A stretch of DNA of 64,000 nt, taken from NCBI GenBank assembly GCA_902616675.1, contig CACMTV010000001.1, positions 242,094 through 306,093 on the forward strand. Reading direction: 5' to 3'. This document shows positions 1-10,744 of this stretch, in pieces; the stretch's first letter is position 1; each line of letters starts with the position of its first letter. Both the position numbers and the translations under genes were made by a program. The stretch is from an uncultured Pelagibacteraceae bacterium (GTDB taxonomy: Bacteria > Pseudomonadota > Alphaproteobacteria > Pelagibacterales > Pelagibacteraceae). Below the pieces are notes generated by a model. The model had not been told where the DNA came from. It saw only the letters and a program-made list of their open reading frames with translations, and made no database searches.

Positions 1-25
1 AATTTGTAGTAAAAGAAAAATAAAT

Positions 26-1552
26 TTAGAGCTGTATATCTTTTTTGACGACAGAGTTAGTTAATTGAACTTTCTCAAAATCTGATAGATCGTTTTGTTT
101 AATTATTTGCTCTAAAATATCTGTATATTCTTTTCCAGTTTGAGCATATCTGTCTAAAGTATCTGTCAGATCCAAACCTTTAATAGATTTATTTCTTTTT
201 CTGATACTATATCTTTTTTCTCTAAACTCTGAATAGCCTCTGTGAGTGTTTAGATTGTTCTTATAGGCTTTAACTGAAGCTCTTAAGATTGGAAATCTGA
301 GGATTTTGTGACCTTCGTTTTTTCCTTTGTTTAATGGTTCTATACCTTGGCCAGTCCATGTCCACTGACCAAATATTGCGTTCCCCTCTAAAGCAAATCT
401 TGATGTTCCCCAACCACTTTCCTTAGCAGCTTGCGCCAGTGCGATAGAGACAGGTATAATATCCATTCTTTTATTTAATTCAGTCATATCAGAATTTTTT
501 ACTTTGTATTCTCTTAGTTTTAATCTTAACCAAGATTTTTCTTTATCAGAAGTCATTTTTTTTGAAGTAATTCTTTTTAATTTTAATTTGTCATCTAAAA
601 TTTTATCATTTTCAGCGACCACTAAAGGCAAAACAATTTTGATAAATGTCTCCTTTTTAAGTTTAGTGTCCTTAATTTCATCTAAATCCTTTGGGAATTG
701 GGTAAAATATATCGGTTTAACTCTTTTTTGATATCTCACTGTCTTCAAATCATATTCAACATCTTCAAACAAACTTAAAACTGTCTCAGTTTTGATATTT
801 AAGTTTGGTAGGACTAATTCAGTGACTTGACTTGGAGATTTCTCTTTTTTTGGTTCAGGTTTTTTTACCTGTTTTTGCTCCTCTTTTTTTTGGGGTTTTT
901 TTTCTATTTTTTTCTTAACTTCTTTCTGTTTTTCAAGTTTTTTTGGTTTTTCTTTAACAACTGAAACCGACTCAGTTACGTTACTTCCGTCATAGTTTTC
1001 CTTTAGTGTGAAAAAAGTAATACCTATAGCGCAGATAAAGACTACAATTCCAAAACCTTTTATCAACTTGTTAGTTTTTGTTTTTTCAACTTCCGAGGTA
1101 TAAAAACTACTAAACAAATTTACTAATGAATCCGAAACAAAACTTGAAACTGTATTAAATATTTTGGGGATTGTATTTAAAATGCCAAGTCCTAAACTGC
1201 CAGAGTTCCTCCACAATCTTATAAAGAAATTTCCAACTCCTCCAGTGGTGTCATCGTATAATCCTGTAGCTCCTTTTTTCGTTCTTTTGAAAAATTTTCC
1301 TACCCCATCTGTTGTATTGCTATAAAATCCCGAAACTTCTTTTCCTGCTTTTGAAATAGGATTTGAGATAGTTTTCTTAAAAAAACTTATATTAAAATCT
1401 TTTGGTATAGGTACATTATTCTTTTTTAAAATATGCTCAATTTGATGAGTAGTAAGATTCTTTTTTCTTTTAATATAATCTTGTATTTCAGAAATTTTGT
1501 ATATACTTGCTAATTCAAGCAATTTATCTCTATAACTTAAATTTTTTTTCAT
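26..1552 (-). CDS. Bax-like glucosaminidase-domain protein with N-terminal TM and Lys/Pro-rich linker
   Basis: C-terminal 'IPVSIALAQAAKESGWGTSRFALEGNAIFGQWTW' is typical of the Bax/FlgJ-type glucosaminidase family; hydrophobic segment 'GFGIVVFICAIGITFFTL' followed by KP-rich stretch. Confidence 0.85.
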   Translation of the reverse strand: MKKNLSYRDKLLELASIYKISEIQDYIKRKKNLTTHQIEHILKKNNVPIPKDFNISFFKKTISNPISKAGKEVSGFYSNTTDGVGKFFKRTKKGATGLYDDTTGGVGNFFIRLWRNSGSLGLGILNTIPKIFNTVSSFVSDSLVNLFSSFYTSEVEKTKTNKLIKGFGIVVFICAIGITFFTLKENYDGSNVTESVSVVKEKPKKLEKQKEVKKKIEKKPQKKEEQKQVKKPEPKKEKSPSQVTELVLPNLNIKTETVLSLFEDVEYDLKTVRYQKRVKPIYFTQFPKDLDEIKDTKLKKETFIKIVLPLVVAENDKILDDKLKLKRITSKKMTSDKEKSWLRLKLREYKVKNSDMTELNKRMDIIPVSIALAQAAKESGWGTSRFALEGNAIFGQWTWTGQGIEPLNKGKNEGHKILRFPILRASVKAYKNNLNTHRGYSEFREKRYSIRKRNKSIKGLDLTDTLDRYAQTGKEYTDILEQIIKQNDLSDFEKVQLTNSVVKKDIQL

Positions 1553-2095
1553 CTAAGTGGCCTCGACTGAGTTTACTTCTTTAACATAATGTTTTAACAA
1601 ATTTTGTACCCCTTGTTTTAAAGTCATTATTGAGCTTGGGCAACCAGAGCAGGCCCCTTGTAATTCGACCTTAACAACACCGTTTTCAAAGGATTTAAAT
1701 TTAATGTCACCTCCATCTCTTGCAACTGCTGGCCTTATTTTAGTATCTAAGACATCCCTAATTTTTAAAATAGTTTCATTATCGTCTGATTTTTTTTCTT
1801 TTCTATGGTCAATCAATATTGGATCTTCAGTTTTTTCGAAATAATCATTTAAATGTGAAATGATCATCGGTTTTAAACTATCCCAAGATACATTTTTTTC
1901 TTTTTTTACTGTCAAAAAATTTTCTGAAATTAAGACGAGTTCTACGCCTGAAAAATTTAATACCTCTTTTATAAAAGGGATTTTAATGCTCTTTAAATTA
2001 GATTTTTTGAATTCCTCTGTACCGACTTTTGATAAAATTTTTTGTGACAAAAATTTTAACGAGTCTGGGTTAGGTGTTTGTTCTACTTGTATCAT
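1553..2095 (-). CDS. NifU-family Fe-S scaffold protein (Nfu N-terminal + NifU C-terminal CxxC)
   Basis: 'MIQVEQTPNPDSLKF' N-terminus and 'GGDIKF...GACSGCPSSIMTLKQGVQNLL' motif. Confidence 0.92.
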   Translation of the reverse strand: MIQVEQTPNPDSLKFLSQKILSKVGTEEFKKSNLKSIKIPFIKEVLNFSGVELVLISENFLTVKKEKNVSWDSLKPMIISHLNDYFEKTEDPILIDHRKEKKSDDNETILKIRDVLDTKIRPAVARDGGDIKFKSFENGVVKVELQGACSGCPSSIMTLKQGVQNLLKHYVKEVNSVEAT

Positions 2096-2110
2096 TATAG
2101 GATATATATA

Positions 2111-3112
2111 TTACACAAATCCTACTATTTCACGTATCTTTTTAAGGTTTTCCTCAGCGATTATAGTGGCTTTTTGTTTGCCTTTTTTTAATACATCTTC
2201 TAGGTGTTCTTTATCTTTCATTAATTTTGCAATATTCTTTCCGATTGGACTAATTGTCTCAACTAATTTTTCCGAAAGTTTTATTTTTAATGATGAAAAA
2301 TCTTTTCCTAAAAATTCGTTAATAGTAGTTTCAATTTTTTGATCTGATATATCTGAGTATATACTTAATAGATTATAGGCCTCTGGTCGATTTTCATAAT
2401 CTTGTATATTTTCAGTAATTGGGTCTGCATCAGTTTTTGCTTTTTTTATTTTTTTTACAATTTCATCTGAACTATCTTTTAAATTTATCCTAGAATAATC
2501 AGACTCTTCGGACTTGCTCATTTTTTTTGTTCCATCTCTTAAGCTCATGACACGAGAAATATTTTTTTGAATTAAAGGTTCCGGCAGAGGGAAAAAATCT
2601 TTTTTATTAAAATCATTATTAAACTTTTGCGCAATATCTCTCGATAACTCTAAATGCTGCTTCTGATCAGCACCAACAGGCACATGTGTAGCTTTATATA
2701 GCAATATATCTGCGGCCATTAAATTTGGATAGATATATAAACCTACACTAGCTTTTTCTTTATCTTTGCCAGCTTTATCTTTGAACTGAGTCATACGATT
2801 TAACCATCCAACTCTACAAACACAATTCAAAATCCAAGCAAGTTCTGCGTGACCACTTACAGATGATTGATTAAAAATTATACTCTTTTCTGAGTCAAGA
2901 CCAGAAGCTATGAAACCTGCAGTAGTTTCTAAAATATTTGAATTCAACTCTTTTGGGTTTTGAAATGTTGTAATAGCGTGTAAATCAACTACGCAATATA
3001 AGCAGTTCTTTGACTTTTGAAGTGAAACAAAATTTTTTAAAGCTCCTAGATAATTTCCTAGATGTAAATTACCAGTCGGTTGAACCCCAGAAAATACTAA
3101 TTCCTTTTTCAT
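2111..3112 (-). CDS. trpS: tryptophanyl-tRNA synthetase
   Basis: '[18 protein letters not shown]' HIGH-like and 'KMSKS' signature. Confidence 0.97.
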   Translation of the reverse strand: MKKELVFSGVQPTGNLHLGNYLGALKNFVSLQKSKNCLYCVVDLHAITTFQNPKELNSNILETTAGFIASGLDSEKSIIFNQSSVSGHAELAWILNCVCRVGWLNRMTQFKDKAGKDKEKASVGLYIYPNLMAADILLYKATHVPVGADQKQHLELSRDIAQKFNNDFNKKDFFPLPEPLIQKNISRVMSLRDGTKKMSKSEESDYSRINLKDSSDEIVKKIKKAKTDADPITENIQDYENRPEAYNLLSIYSDISDQKIETTINEFLGKDFSSLKIKLSEKLVETISPIGKNIAKLMKDKEHLEDVLKKGKQKATIIAEENLKKIREIVGFV

Positions 3113-3113
3113 A

Positions 3114-4640
3114 CTAGTTAGTTTTAAAACTTCTTAAATTGAATACTTTTAAAAAATAACAAATCAAAAAATACAATAAAGCCACGAAGATTACTATAAA
3201 TAATAAGTATAAAATTTTGTAATCGCCTGAATAACTTAAGTTTTTTGCAAAATAATTTATACTATAATGAAAAACATAGGACAGAATAGAAGTAGAAAAT
3301 ACTATCTTCATTAACCGAGTATAAAAATTTGGTTCAATTCTTAAATATCCATTTTTTAAAAGAATATATAGATAGCAAAGAACTCCAATCCAAGTAGATA
3401 AAGTTGTAGCAATTGGAATAATAACAAAACCAATTTGTTTAAAAAATAGAACACTTATAAAAACATTGATAATGACGACAACTGATGAAATTTTAAATGG
3501 GGTCATTGTGTTATCTCTAGCAAAAAAGAAATTCGCAAATATTTTTAATACTGCAAAAGCTGGTATACCGTAACCAAAATATTGTAATGCAAGTGATGTT
3601 TGTTCAATATCGTCCTCTGTAAAAGATCCATATCCAAACAAAGCATTTACTATTTCATCGGAGCCAATGATTAAAGCTACACTAGCTGGCAATGATAATA
3701 ATAAAGACAATTCTAAAGATTTATTTTGTATCTTATTTGCCTGATGAATTTTTTTATTTTTAATTAATTTGCTAAGTATTGGCAAAGATACAGTGCTCAC
3801 TGCAATACCTGCTATGGCAAGATTAATTTGATAAACTCTATCTGCGTAGTAAAGATAAGAAACTGCCCCAGACTGAAATGAGGCTATAATTGTCCCTACC
3901 AAAATACTAATTTGTATTACTCCAGATGAAAAAATACTGGGCAAAAGTTTCTTCAAAAAAAATTGAACTTTCTGTCTTATTTTTTTTTTAAAGACTAATG
4001 AAGGCTGATAATATTTTGAAGCGAAGAAAATTAAAAAAATTAATTGTATTAATCCTGATATTGAAACTCCATAAGATAAATTAAGTGCGTAATCTAATTT
4101 AAAATAATATGAAATAATCAAAGAAAATATTAAAATTAAATTTAAAAAAATTGGCGCAGCGGCGGCAGCAGCAAATTTATTTTCAGTATTTAAAATTCCC
4201 GCGAAAAAAGAAGACAAACTTACAAAGGCTAAAAACGGGAAAGTAATTCTAGTTAAATCTACTGCTAAGTCAAATTTGTTACCATTATCGATAAAACCAG
4301 GAGCAATTAAATAAACTACGTACGGTGTAAAAATTTCTACTATTAAAACCACCGTTAAGAGTCCTACGGTTAGTAAAGTTAAAACTTCATCAGCAAATCT
4401 TTTTCCTTGCGCTTTGCTTTTTAATTTTTCAGACGCATAACTTGGAATAAATGCTGCGTTAAACGTACCTTCTGCAAACAATCTTCTGAAAGTATTAGGA
4501 AGTCTGAACGCTACAAAAAAAGCATCAGCGTATATAGAAGTTCCTAAAAATATTGCTATCAATATATCTCTAAAATAACCAAGAACACGGCTCAACATAG
4601 TATAAAAACTAAATACAGTGGTTGAAGATAATAAATTCAT
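3114..4640 (-). CDS. murJ: lipid II flippase MurJ (MviN)
   Basis: Multi-TM protein with '[50 protein letters not shown]' signature. Confidence 0.96.
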   Translation of the reverse strand: MNLLSSTTVFSFYTMLSRVLGYFRDILIAIFLGTSIYADAFFVAFRLPNTFRRLFAEGTFNAAFIPSYASEKLKSKAQGKRFADEVLTLLTVGLLTVVLIVEIFTPYVVYLIAPGFIDNGNKFDLAVDLTRITFPFLAFVSLSSFFAGILNTENKFAAAAAAPIFLNLILIFSLIISYYFKLDYALNLSYGVSISGLIQLIFLIFFASKYYQPSLVFKKKIRQKVQFFLKKLLPSIFSSGVIQISILVGTIIASFQSGAVSYLYYADRVYQINLAIAGIAVSTVSLPILSKLIKNKKIHQANKIQNKSLELSLLLSLPASVALIIGSDEIVNALFGYGSFTEDDIEQTSLALQYFGYGIPAFAVLKIFANFFFARDNTMTPFKISSVVVIINVFISVLFFKQIGFVIIPIATTLSTWIGVLCYLYILLKNGYLRIEPNFYTRLMKIVFSTSILSYVFHYSINYFAKNLSYSGDYKILYLLFIVIFVALLYFLICYFLKVFNLRSFKTN

Positions 4641-4697
4641 AATTAAGACAAAATTTTTAGTGATATATTCACTTATATATTACATACTCAAAATCCA

Positions 4698-6983
4698 ATG
4701 ACAAAAAAATCAAAAATTGATCATTATACAGATAAAGAGGCTTTAGATTTTCATATAGGCAATAAGTCGGGCAAAATTGAGGTTAATTCTTCTAAACCAC
4801 TTATTTCTAAGAGAGATTTGTCACTTGCCTATTCGCCTGGAGTAGCTGCACCTGTAAAAGAAATCTCTAAAGATTCTGCTAAAGCCTATGACTACACCTC
4901 AAAAGGAAATTTAGTAGCGGTTATAAGTAACGGCTCTGCAATTCTTGGTTTAGGAAATTTGGGTTCACTTGCTTCAAAACCAGTTATGGAAGGAAAAGCT
5001 GTATTATTTAAAAGATTTGCAGACATAGACTCTATCGACATAGAGATTGACAATCAAAATTCAGATGAAATAATTTCTACGATTAAAAATATTGCAGGCA
5101 CTTTTGGCGGTATAAATCTTGAGGATATAGCTGCTCCTGATTGTTTCATTATAGAGCAAAAATTAAAAGAAACTTTAGATATTCCAGTCTTTCACGATGA
5201 TCAACACGGAACAGCAATTATAACAACAGCAGCTTTAATTAATGCGCTAGATATTTCAAAAAAAAAAATTAATGAAGTTAAAATAGTTGTGAACGGGGCG
5301 GGTGCTTCAGCAATAGCATGTACGAACTTATTTAAGAAGATAGGTGTAAAAAATGAAAACGTAATTATGTGTGACAGAAAAGGTGTAATTTATAAAGGAC
5401 GTGGCCAGGTAGATCAATTTAAATCTGCTCATGCAGTTGAAACAGAACTAAGAACATTGGAGCAGGCTATGAAAGGAGCTGATGTATTTCTTGGGTTGTC
5501 TGCGAAAGACGTTGTGAGTCGAGACATGATTAAATCAATGGCAAAGAATCCTATTGTGTTTGCGTGTGCAAACCCAGATCCTGAAATTAAACCAGAAATA
5601 ATAAATGAAGTACGTGATGACGTTATAATTGCAACTGGAAGATCAGACTATCCTAATCAAGTTAATAACCTTATAGGTTTTCCATATATTTTTAGGGGAG
5701 CGCTAGATGTAAGAGCTAAAATAATTAATGATGAAATGAAAGTTGCTGCAGCGAATGCTATAGCATTATTAGCAAGAGAAGATGTACCTGACGAAGTTGT
5801 TTCTGCATATGGGGGTGAAAGACCTAAATATGGAAAAAAATATATTATACCTTCAACGTTTGATCCAAGACTGGTTAGAAGAATACCATCTGCTGTAGCT
5901 GAAGCCGCAATTAAAAGTGGTGTTGCAAGAAAAAAAATTAATAATTTAGAAAATTATAAGGATCAACTTTCCGCGAGATTAGATCCGTCTATGTCACTAA
6001 TGCAAGGTATAAATGCTAATATCAAAAAAAGCCCGAAAAGGGTTGTGTTTGCAGAAGGTGAGGATGAAAACATGCTTAAAGCTGCCATTGAATTTGGAAA
6101 AAATAAATTGGGAACTCCAGTTGTTATAGGAAATGAGAAAAGAGTAAAAGAAACATTAAAAAAAATTGGTTTAGATGAGAATTTTAAAATTGAAATCGTC
6201 AATTCGACAAACAAAGATAAAAGAGAGAAATACACTAAATATTTGTACAAAAAACTTCAAAGAACAGGACAACTAGAGAGAGATGTAGATCGACTAGTTC
6301 GAAATGACAGAATAGCCTTCGGTTCCTCTATGGTGGCATGTAAGGATGCAGATGCCATGGTCACTGGAAACATTAGACATTATGCAGCTTCAATTGAAAA
6401 ATTAAAGCATGTCTGTGATGCTAGAAAAGGTGAACCAATTTTCGGAATGACGATGATGGTTTTTAAAGGAAGAACTGTTTTAGTTGCTGATACGAATGTT
6501 GAAGATTTTCCCTCTTCAGAGAGATTAGTCGAAATTTCAAAATCATGTGTGAGGGTTTCAAAACTGTTTGGTTTTGAACCAAAAGTTGCGTTTTTATCTC
6601 ATTCAACTTTTGGTAAACCAATTTCAAGAAACACAAAACATGTAAGGGATGCTATAGAAATGCTTAAAAAACAAAAAGTTAATTTTGATTTTGATGGTGA
6701 AATGCAACCAGATGTAGCTTTAAATCCGATTTACCAAGATGTTTATCCTTTTTCAAAAATAGTTGGAAAAGCTAATATTTTAATTATGCCAGCACTCCAC
6801 AGCGCAGCCATATCTACTAAATTAATGAAATCGTTCGGTGGTGCTAAATTAATTGGACCACTATTAATTGGCTTGGATTTGCCAATCGAAGTTGCTCCTT
6901 TGAGATCAACCACATCTGATATTTTGAATCTAGCTTCAATAGCAGCCTATTCTGCAGATGTAATAGACTACAATAAAAACTAA
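4698..6983 (+). CDS. maeB: NADP-dependent malic enzyme with C-terminal phosphotransacetylase-like domain
   Basis: 761 aa; 'DDQHGTAIITTAALINAL' malic enzyme motif; C-terminal PTA domain 'SAAISTKLMKSFGGAKLIGPLLIGL'. Confidence 0.95.
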   Translation: MTKKSKIDHYTDKEALDFHIGNKSGKIEVNSSKPLISKRDLSLAYSPGVAAPVKEISKDSAKAYDYTSKGNLVAVISNGSAILGLGNLGSLASKPVMEGKAVLFKRFADIDSIDIEIDNQNSDEIISTIKNIAGTFGGINLEDIAAPDCFIIEQKLKETLDIPVFHDDQHGTAIITTAALINALDISKKKINEVKIVVNGAGASAIACTNLFKKIGVKNENVIMCDRKGVIYKGRGQVDQFKSAHAVETELRTLEQAMKGADVFLGLSAKDVVSRDMIKSMAKNPIVFACANPDPEIKPEIINEVRDDVIIATGRSDYPNQVNNLIGFPYIFRGALDVRAKIINDEMKVAAANAIALLAREDVPDEVVSAYGGERPKYGKKYIIPSTFDPRLVRRIPSAVAEAAIKSGVARKKINNLENYKDQLSARLDPSMSLMQGINANIKKSPKRVVFAEGEDENMLKAAIEFGKNKLGTPVVIGNEKRVKETLKKIGLDENFKIEIVNSTNKDKREKYTKYLYKKLQRTGQLERDVDRLVRNDRIAFGSSMVACKDADAMVTGNIRHYAASIEKLKHVCDARKGEPIFGMTMMVFKGRTVLVADTNVEDFPSSERLVEISKSCVRVSKLFGFEPKVAFLSHSTFGKPISRNTKHVRDAIEMLKKQKVNFDFDGEMQPDVALNPIYQDVYPFSKIVGKANILIMPALHSAAISTKLMKSFGGAKLIGPLLIGLDLPIEVAPLRSTTSDILNLASIAAYSADVIDYNKN

Positions 6984-7561
6984 ATTTTATTTCTGCTAAG
7001 TTCCGTAACTAAATAAATAGAAGGAATAACTTTTTCTACATCGTATATCTTTTCTGCTTCTAAAAGAACTTCCTTTTTTTCCTCATTATCCATTGCTATA
7101 CCGAAAATATAAATCTTTTTGTTTATAGTCTCTAAAGTATAGTTTCTTGCTTTTGTTTTTTTATTAAAAATTAAAGCCGTTCTCAACTGACTTGTTATAA
7201 GAATATCTTTGGCTGTTTGTTTAAAATTGGACTCTCCTCTAATCACTATAGCATTTTTAACTTCTCGAACTCCTTTTGTTTCCCATGCTAATTTTGTGAT
7301 TTTAATTTTTTCTTCTGGTTCGTTAACTTTTCCAGATAAAAATATTCGACCATCTAATACTTCTACTTGAATATTAAGAAAATATTTTTTCTCACTTAAA
7401 GAAAGCCTAGCAACTAGGTTTTTTTGCATTATTGTATCATCAATTTGCATTCCGATGGTCCTTGGGTCAAAAGTAATGTCAACTCCTGCTCCGAAACGTC
7501 CTGCAGACGAACAACTCGACAAGAAAATAATAATTAAGATAATTGAAAAATAAGCTCTCAT
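6980..7561 (-). CDS. BON-domain lipoprotein (DolP/YraP-like)
   Basis: Lipobox 'IIFLSSCSS', two BON-like repeats ('LDGRIFLSGKVNEPEEKIKI...'); downstream of rsmI. Confidence 0.85.
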   Translation of the reverse strand: MRAYFSIILIIIFLSSCSSAGRFGAGVDITFDPRTIGMQIDDTIMQKNLVARLSLSEKKYFLNIQVEVLDGRIFLSGKVNEPEEKIKITKLAWETKGVREVKNAIVIRGESNFKQTAKDILITSQLRTALIFNKKTKARNYTLETINKKIYIFGIAMDNEEKKEVLLEAEKIYDVEKVIPSIYLVTELSRNKI

Positions 7562-8388
7562 TTTTTATTTTTAATACAAAGATTATAAATAATCTTTTTT
7601 GGTACTTGTTCTTTTTTAGATATCAAATCTACGATATCTTTTACAGTATAACTTTTAAGATATTTTATAACTTGTTTTTCTATTTTAACATAATCAACGG
7701 TTAATAAGTCTTTTTTTATTTTTTGTGAAATAACTATTGTCAATTCACCTTTTAATTGTGTTTTAAAAGGATTTAGATCATTTATATTTAGTCTGTAATA
7801 AGTCTCATGTTTTTTTGTCATTTCCCTTGCAATAAATATTTTTCTACCTGAAAAGTATTTTTTAAAGTGTTTGATATAAAAATTTATTTTTATAGCAGGA
7901 ACGAAAAATACCAGTGAAAACCCTTCAAAGTTAAGTTTTTTGAGAGACGCATTGAGCTCATTTTCAGTTTTAGGAAGAAATCCATAGAATAAGAATTTGT
8001 CTCCAAATCCCGATAAACTTACTGCGGCCGACACTGCTGATGGTCCAGGAACTGTAAAAATTTTAAGATTTTTTTTGATACATTCTTTAATAATTATATT
8101 TCCAGGGTCTGATAAAACTGGTGTTCCGGCATCTGAAATTAAAGACAAAATTTTGCCCTCATTTAAATATTTTATTATTTTATGTACAGATTTTTTCTCA
8201 TTAAATTTGTGATAAGGGATTAATCTATTTTTTATGTTAAAATTATTTAAAAGTTTTGATGAATGTCTTGTGTCTTCACATAAAATAAAATCTGAGTTTT
8301 TTAAAACTTCAATAGCTCGAAATGTGATGTCTTCTAAGTTTCCAATTGGAGTAGAAACAATGTATAAACCTTTATCGAAGTAGCTCAT
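7558..8388 (-). CDS. rsmI: 16S rRNA (cytidine(1402)-2'-O)-methyltransferase
   Basis: 'GLYIVSTPIGNLEDITFRAIEVLKNSDFILCEDTRHSSKLL' and 'SDAGTPVLSDPG' signatures. Confidence 0.96.
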   Translation of the reverse strand: MSYFDKGLYIVSTPIGNLEDITFRAIEVLKNSDFILCEDTRHSSKLLNNFNIKNRLIPYHKFNEKKSVHKIIKYLNEGKILSLISDAGTPVLSDPGNIIIKECIKKNLKIFTVPGPSAVSAAVSLSGFGDKFLFYGFLPKTENELNASLKKLNFEGFSLVFFVPAIKINFYIKHFKKYFSGRKIFIAREMTKKHETYYRLNINDLNPFKTQLKGELTIVISQKIKKDLLTVDYVKIEKQVIKYLKSYTVKDIVDLISKKEQVPKKIIYNLCIKNKK

Positions 8389-8393
8389 AAATT

Positions 8394-9548
8394 ATGTATA
8401 AAAAAATAATTATTATTACTTATATATTATTATCTTTTAATTTTAACTCTTTTGCTGAAGAAAACCAAAAATCTCTTAGGGTAGGTCTTTTGGCTCCTTT
8501 TAGTGGAGAATACAAAGATATTGGACAATCGATAATGTTATCTCTTCAGTTAGCTTTAGATGAAATTAACGATGACAACATTAAAATTTTTCCACGCGAC
8601 TCTGGATTTAATAATCCAAAAAAATTAATTCAATCAGTTGAGTCTTTAAAGGATGAAAATATCAAAATTGTAATAGGTCCTATTAGTCACGAAGATTTTA
8701 AGAATCTGTCAGCTTTTAAGGATATGATTTTTATTTCTCCGTCAAATATTGATCCAAAAATTCAAAATAATATTTTAAGTATAGGTGTGAGTTTAGAGTC
8801 ACAAATTAAATCAATTGAAAATTTTATAAAAGAACAGAAAAGAAGAAAAACAATAATAATGTATCCAAAAAATAAATATACATCCTTAATCGATTCAAAA
8901 ATTAATAATATTAATATTCAAAATAAAAAAATATTTAGATATAGCTCTGATCCTAAAATTCTAACAAGTGACATTGAAAAGCTTACTAATTATAAACAGA
9001 GAAAAAAAAATCTTATTTCAAGAGTTAAAATTTTGGAAGAAAAAGATGACGAGGCTTCAAAACTAGAATTAAAAAGATTAGAACAAAAATACACAATTGG
9101 TAAAGTAAACTTTGACTCTGTAATAATTATTGATTTTGGTAATAGTCTAAAAAGTGTTTTAACCTCATTGGTTTATTCAGATGTAGATCAAGATGATGTA
9201 TTAATTGTAACAGTAAATCAGTGGTTTGATAAAAGTATTTTTTTAGAAAATTCTATAAAAAACTTATATTATCCCTCTGTTGATATTAAGAACTTTCAAA
9301 GATATAAAAAAAAATATTCAAATATTTTTGGTTTACAGCCAAACGAGATCACAATTTTGACCTACGATGCGCTAGGACTTATTTATTACATATGGAACAA
9401 AAAAGACTACAAAATTAACTCAATAAAAGACTTTATTATTAAAGATAATATAAAAGGCAAAATTGGAACATTCAATTTTGTTGATGGAAAACTTATTCAG
9501 AAGCTTAATATTTATAAAGTTTCAGATAAAAAATTTATAAGGTTTTAA
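8394..9548 (+). CDS. LpoA-like penicillin-binding protein activator / periplasmic-binding-fold protein
   Basis: Signal peptide, 'LRVGLLAPFSGEYKDIGQSIMLSLQLAL' ligand-binding fold; divergent from rsmI as lpoA is in E. coli. Confidence 0.8.
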   Translation: MYKKIIIITYILLSFNFNSFAEENQKSLRVGLLAPFSGEYKDIGQSIMLSLQLALDEINDDNIKIFPRDSGFNNPKKLIQSVESLKDENIKIVIGPISHEDFKNLSAFKDMIFISPSNIDPKIQNNILSIGVSLESQIKSIENFIKEQKRRKTIIMYPKNKYTSLIDSKINNINIQNKKIFRYSSDPKILTSDIEKLTNYKQRKKNLISRVKILEEKDDEASKLELKRLEQKYTIGKVNFDSVIIIDFGNSLKSVLTSLVYSDVDQDDVLIVTVNQWFDKSIFLENSIKNLYYPSVDIKNFQRYKKKYSNIFGLQPNEITILTYDALGLIYYIWNKKDYKINSIKDFIIKDNIKGKIGTFNFVDGKLIQKLNIYKVSDKKFIRF

Positions 9549-10121
9549 TTTTCTTTTTAATTTTTTAAAAGCTATGCTTCTATGATCTATTTTCATTTTT
9601 TTTTGCGGACTCATCTGACCGAATGTTAATTTAGATCCTTTTGGAATAAAAACTGGGTCGTATCCAAATCCTTTGCTCCCCAGCATTTTCAAAGATATAT
9701 GTCCATTAATAACTCCAACTGAAGTTACTATTTTTCTTTCATGTAGTTTAATTGATAAACTACAAATAAATCTTGCTTTTCTATTTTTTTTATTTTTAAT
9801 TTTTTTTAAAATACTAATCATAGTTTTTTTGAAACTTCCGCTTTTTTTGGCCCATCTTGCTGAGTAAATACCCGGTTTTTTATTAAGTGCTAAAATTTCG
9901 ATTCCTGAATCATCTGACAATGAAACTAGTTTTGATTTTTTATAAAAAAAATTTGCTTTAAGTTCTGAATTTTCCTTAAATGTTTTTCCTGTCTCTTTTG
10001 GTGACTCAATTTCTAAACTCTTTGGCGAAATTGTCTTAATTTTTTTATGTAATAATTTGCTTATTTCTTTAAATTTTCCGTTATTATGGGTACCTATTAG
10101 TAATACTTGATTTTTTTTCAT
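9522..10121 (-). CDS. rdgB: RdgB/HAM1 family non-canonical purine NTP pyrophosphatase
   Basis: 'LLIGTHNNGKFKEI', 'SDDSGIEILAL', 'GSKGFGYDPVFIP' motifs. Confidence 0.95.
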   Translation of the reverse strand: MKKNQVLLIGTHNNGKFKEISKLLHKKIKTISPKSLEIESPKETGKTFKENSELKANFFYKKSKLVSLSDDSGIEILALNKKPGIYSARWAKKSGSFKKTMISILKKIKNKKNRKARFICSLSIKLHERKIVTSVGVINGHISLKMLGSKGFGYDPVFIPKGSKLTFGQMSPQKKMKIDHRSIAFKKLKRKLKPYKFFI

Positions 10122-10165
10122 TGCCTACTAGTAATTATATTTTTTGATCTTATATAAATATCTAT

Positions 10166-10738
10166 ATGAGCGAATTTAACAAAGACGAAAATATAAATAA
10201 AGAAGATAATAAATTATCATCAAAAAAAGAATCTGATCAGCAAAATGATGAGATTTCAATTGAAGAAAAATTGAAGAATTCTGAAGAAAAACTTCTTAGA
10301 TCTCTAGCGGACTCTGAGAATCAGAGAAGAAGATTTGAAAAAGAAATTAAAGACGCTTTTGAATTTGGAGGTTTTAATTTTGCTAAAGAGATGCTGATCA
10401 CCCTGGACAATCTACAACGCGCAAAAAAAGCTATGCAAGAAGATGAGGTCCTGAAAAAAAGTAAAGAATTTGAAAAATTTCTTAAAAATATAGAAATAAT
10501 TGAGAAAGATTTAGTGACAACTTTTGAAAAAAATAAAATTAGCAAAATTAATTGTTTAAATGAAACATTCGACCCAAATTTTCATCAAGCAATGCTTGAA
10601 ATTGAAGATGATAAAGTTGAACCAGGCACTATCGTGCAAGAAATTCAAACAGGCTTCATGTTTGGCGAAAGATTATTAAGACCGTCTTTTGTGGGAATTT
10701 CGAAGAAAAAAGGTGAAAAAAACGACAAAAATAAATAA
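10166..10738 (+). CDS. grpE: nucleotide exchange factor GrpE
   Basis: 'LLRSLADSENQRRRFEKEI' and 'FDPNFHQAMLEIED...VQEIQTGFMFGERLLRPSFVGIS'; upstream of dnaK. Confidence 0.96.
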   Translation: MSEFNKDENINKEDNKLSSKKESDQQNDEISIEEKLKNSEEKLLRSLADSENQRRRFEKEIKDAFEFGGFNFAKEMLITLDNLQRAKKAMQEDEVLKKSKEFEKFLKNIEIIEKDLVTTFEKNKISKINCLNETFDPNFHQAMLEIEDDKVEPGTIVQEIQTGFMFGERLLRPSFVGISKKKGEKNDKNK

Positions 10739-10744
10739 AAATGC

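Noticed and set aside
840-960. Poly-purine/pyrimidine low-complexity tract
   Set aside because: Explained by the Lys/Pro/Glu-rich linker of the Bax-like protein.
1860-2342. 160-aa + strand ORF antisense to nfu/trpS
   Set aside because: Overlaps two confidently assigned genes on the other strand; sequence resembles complement-strand translation of AT-rich coding DNA.
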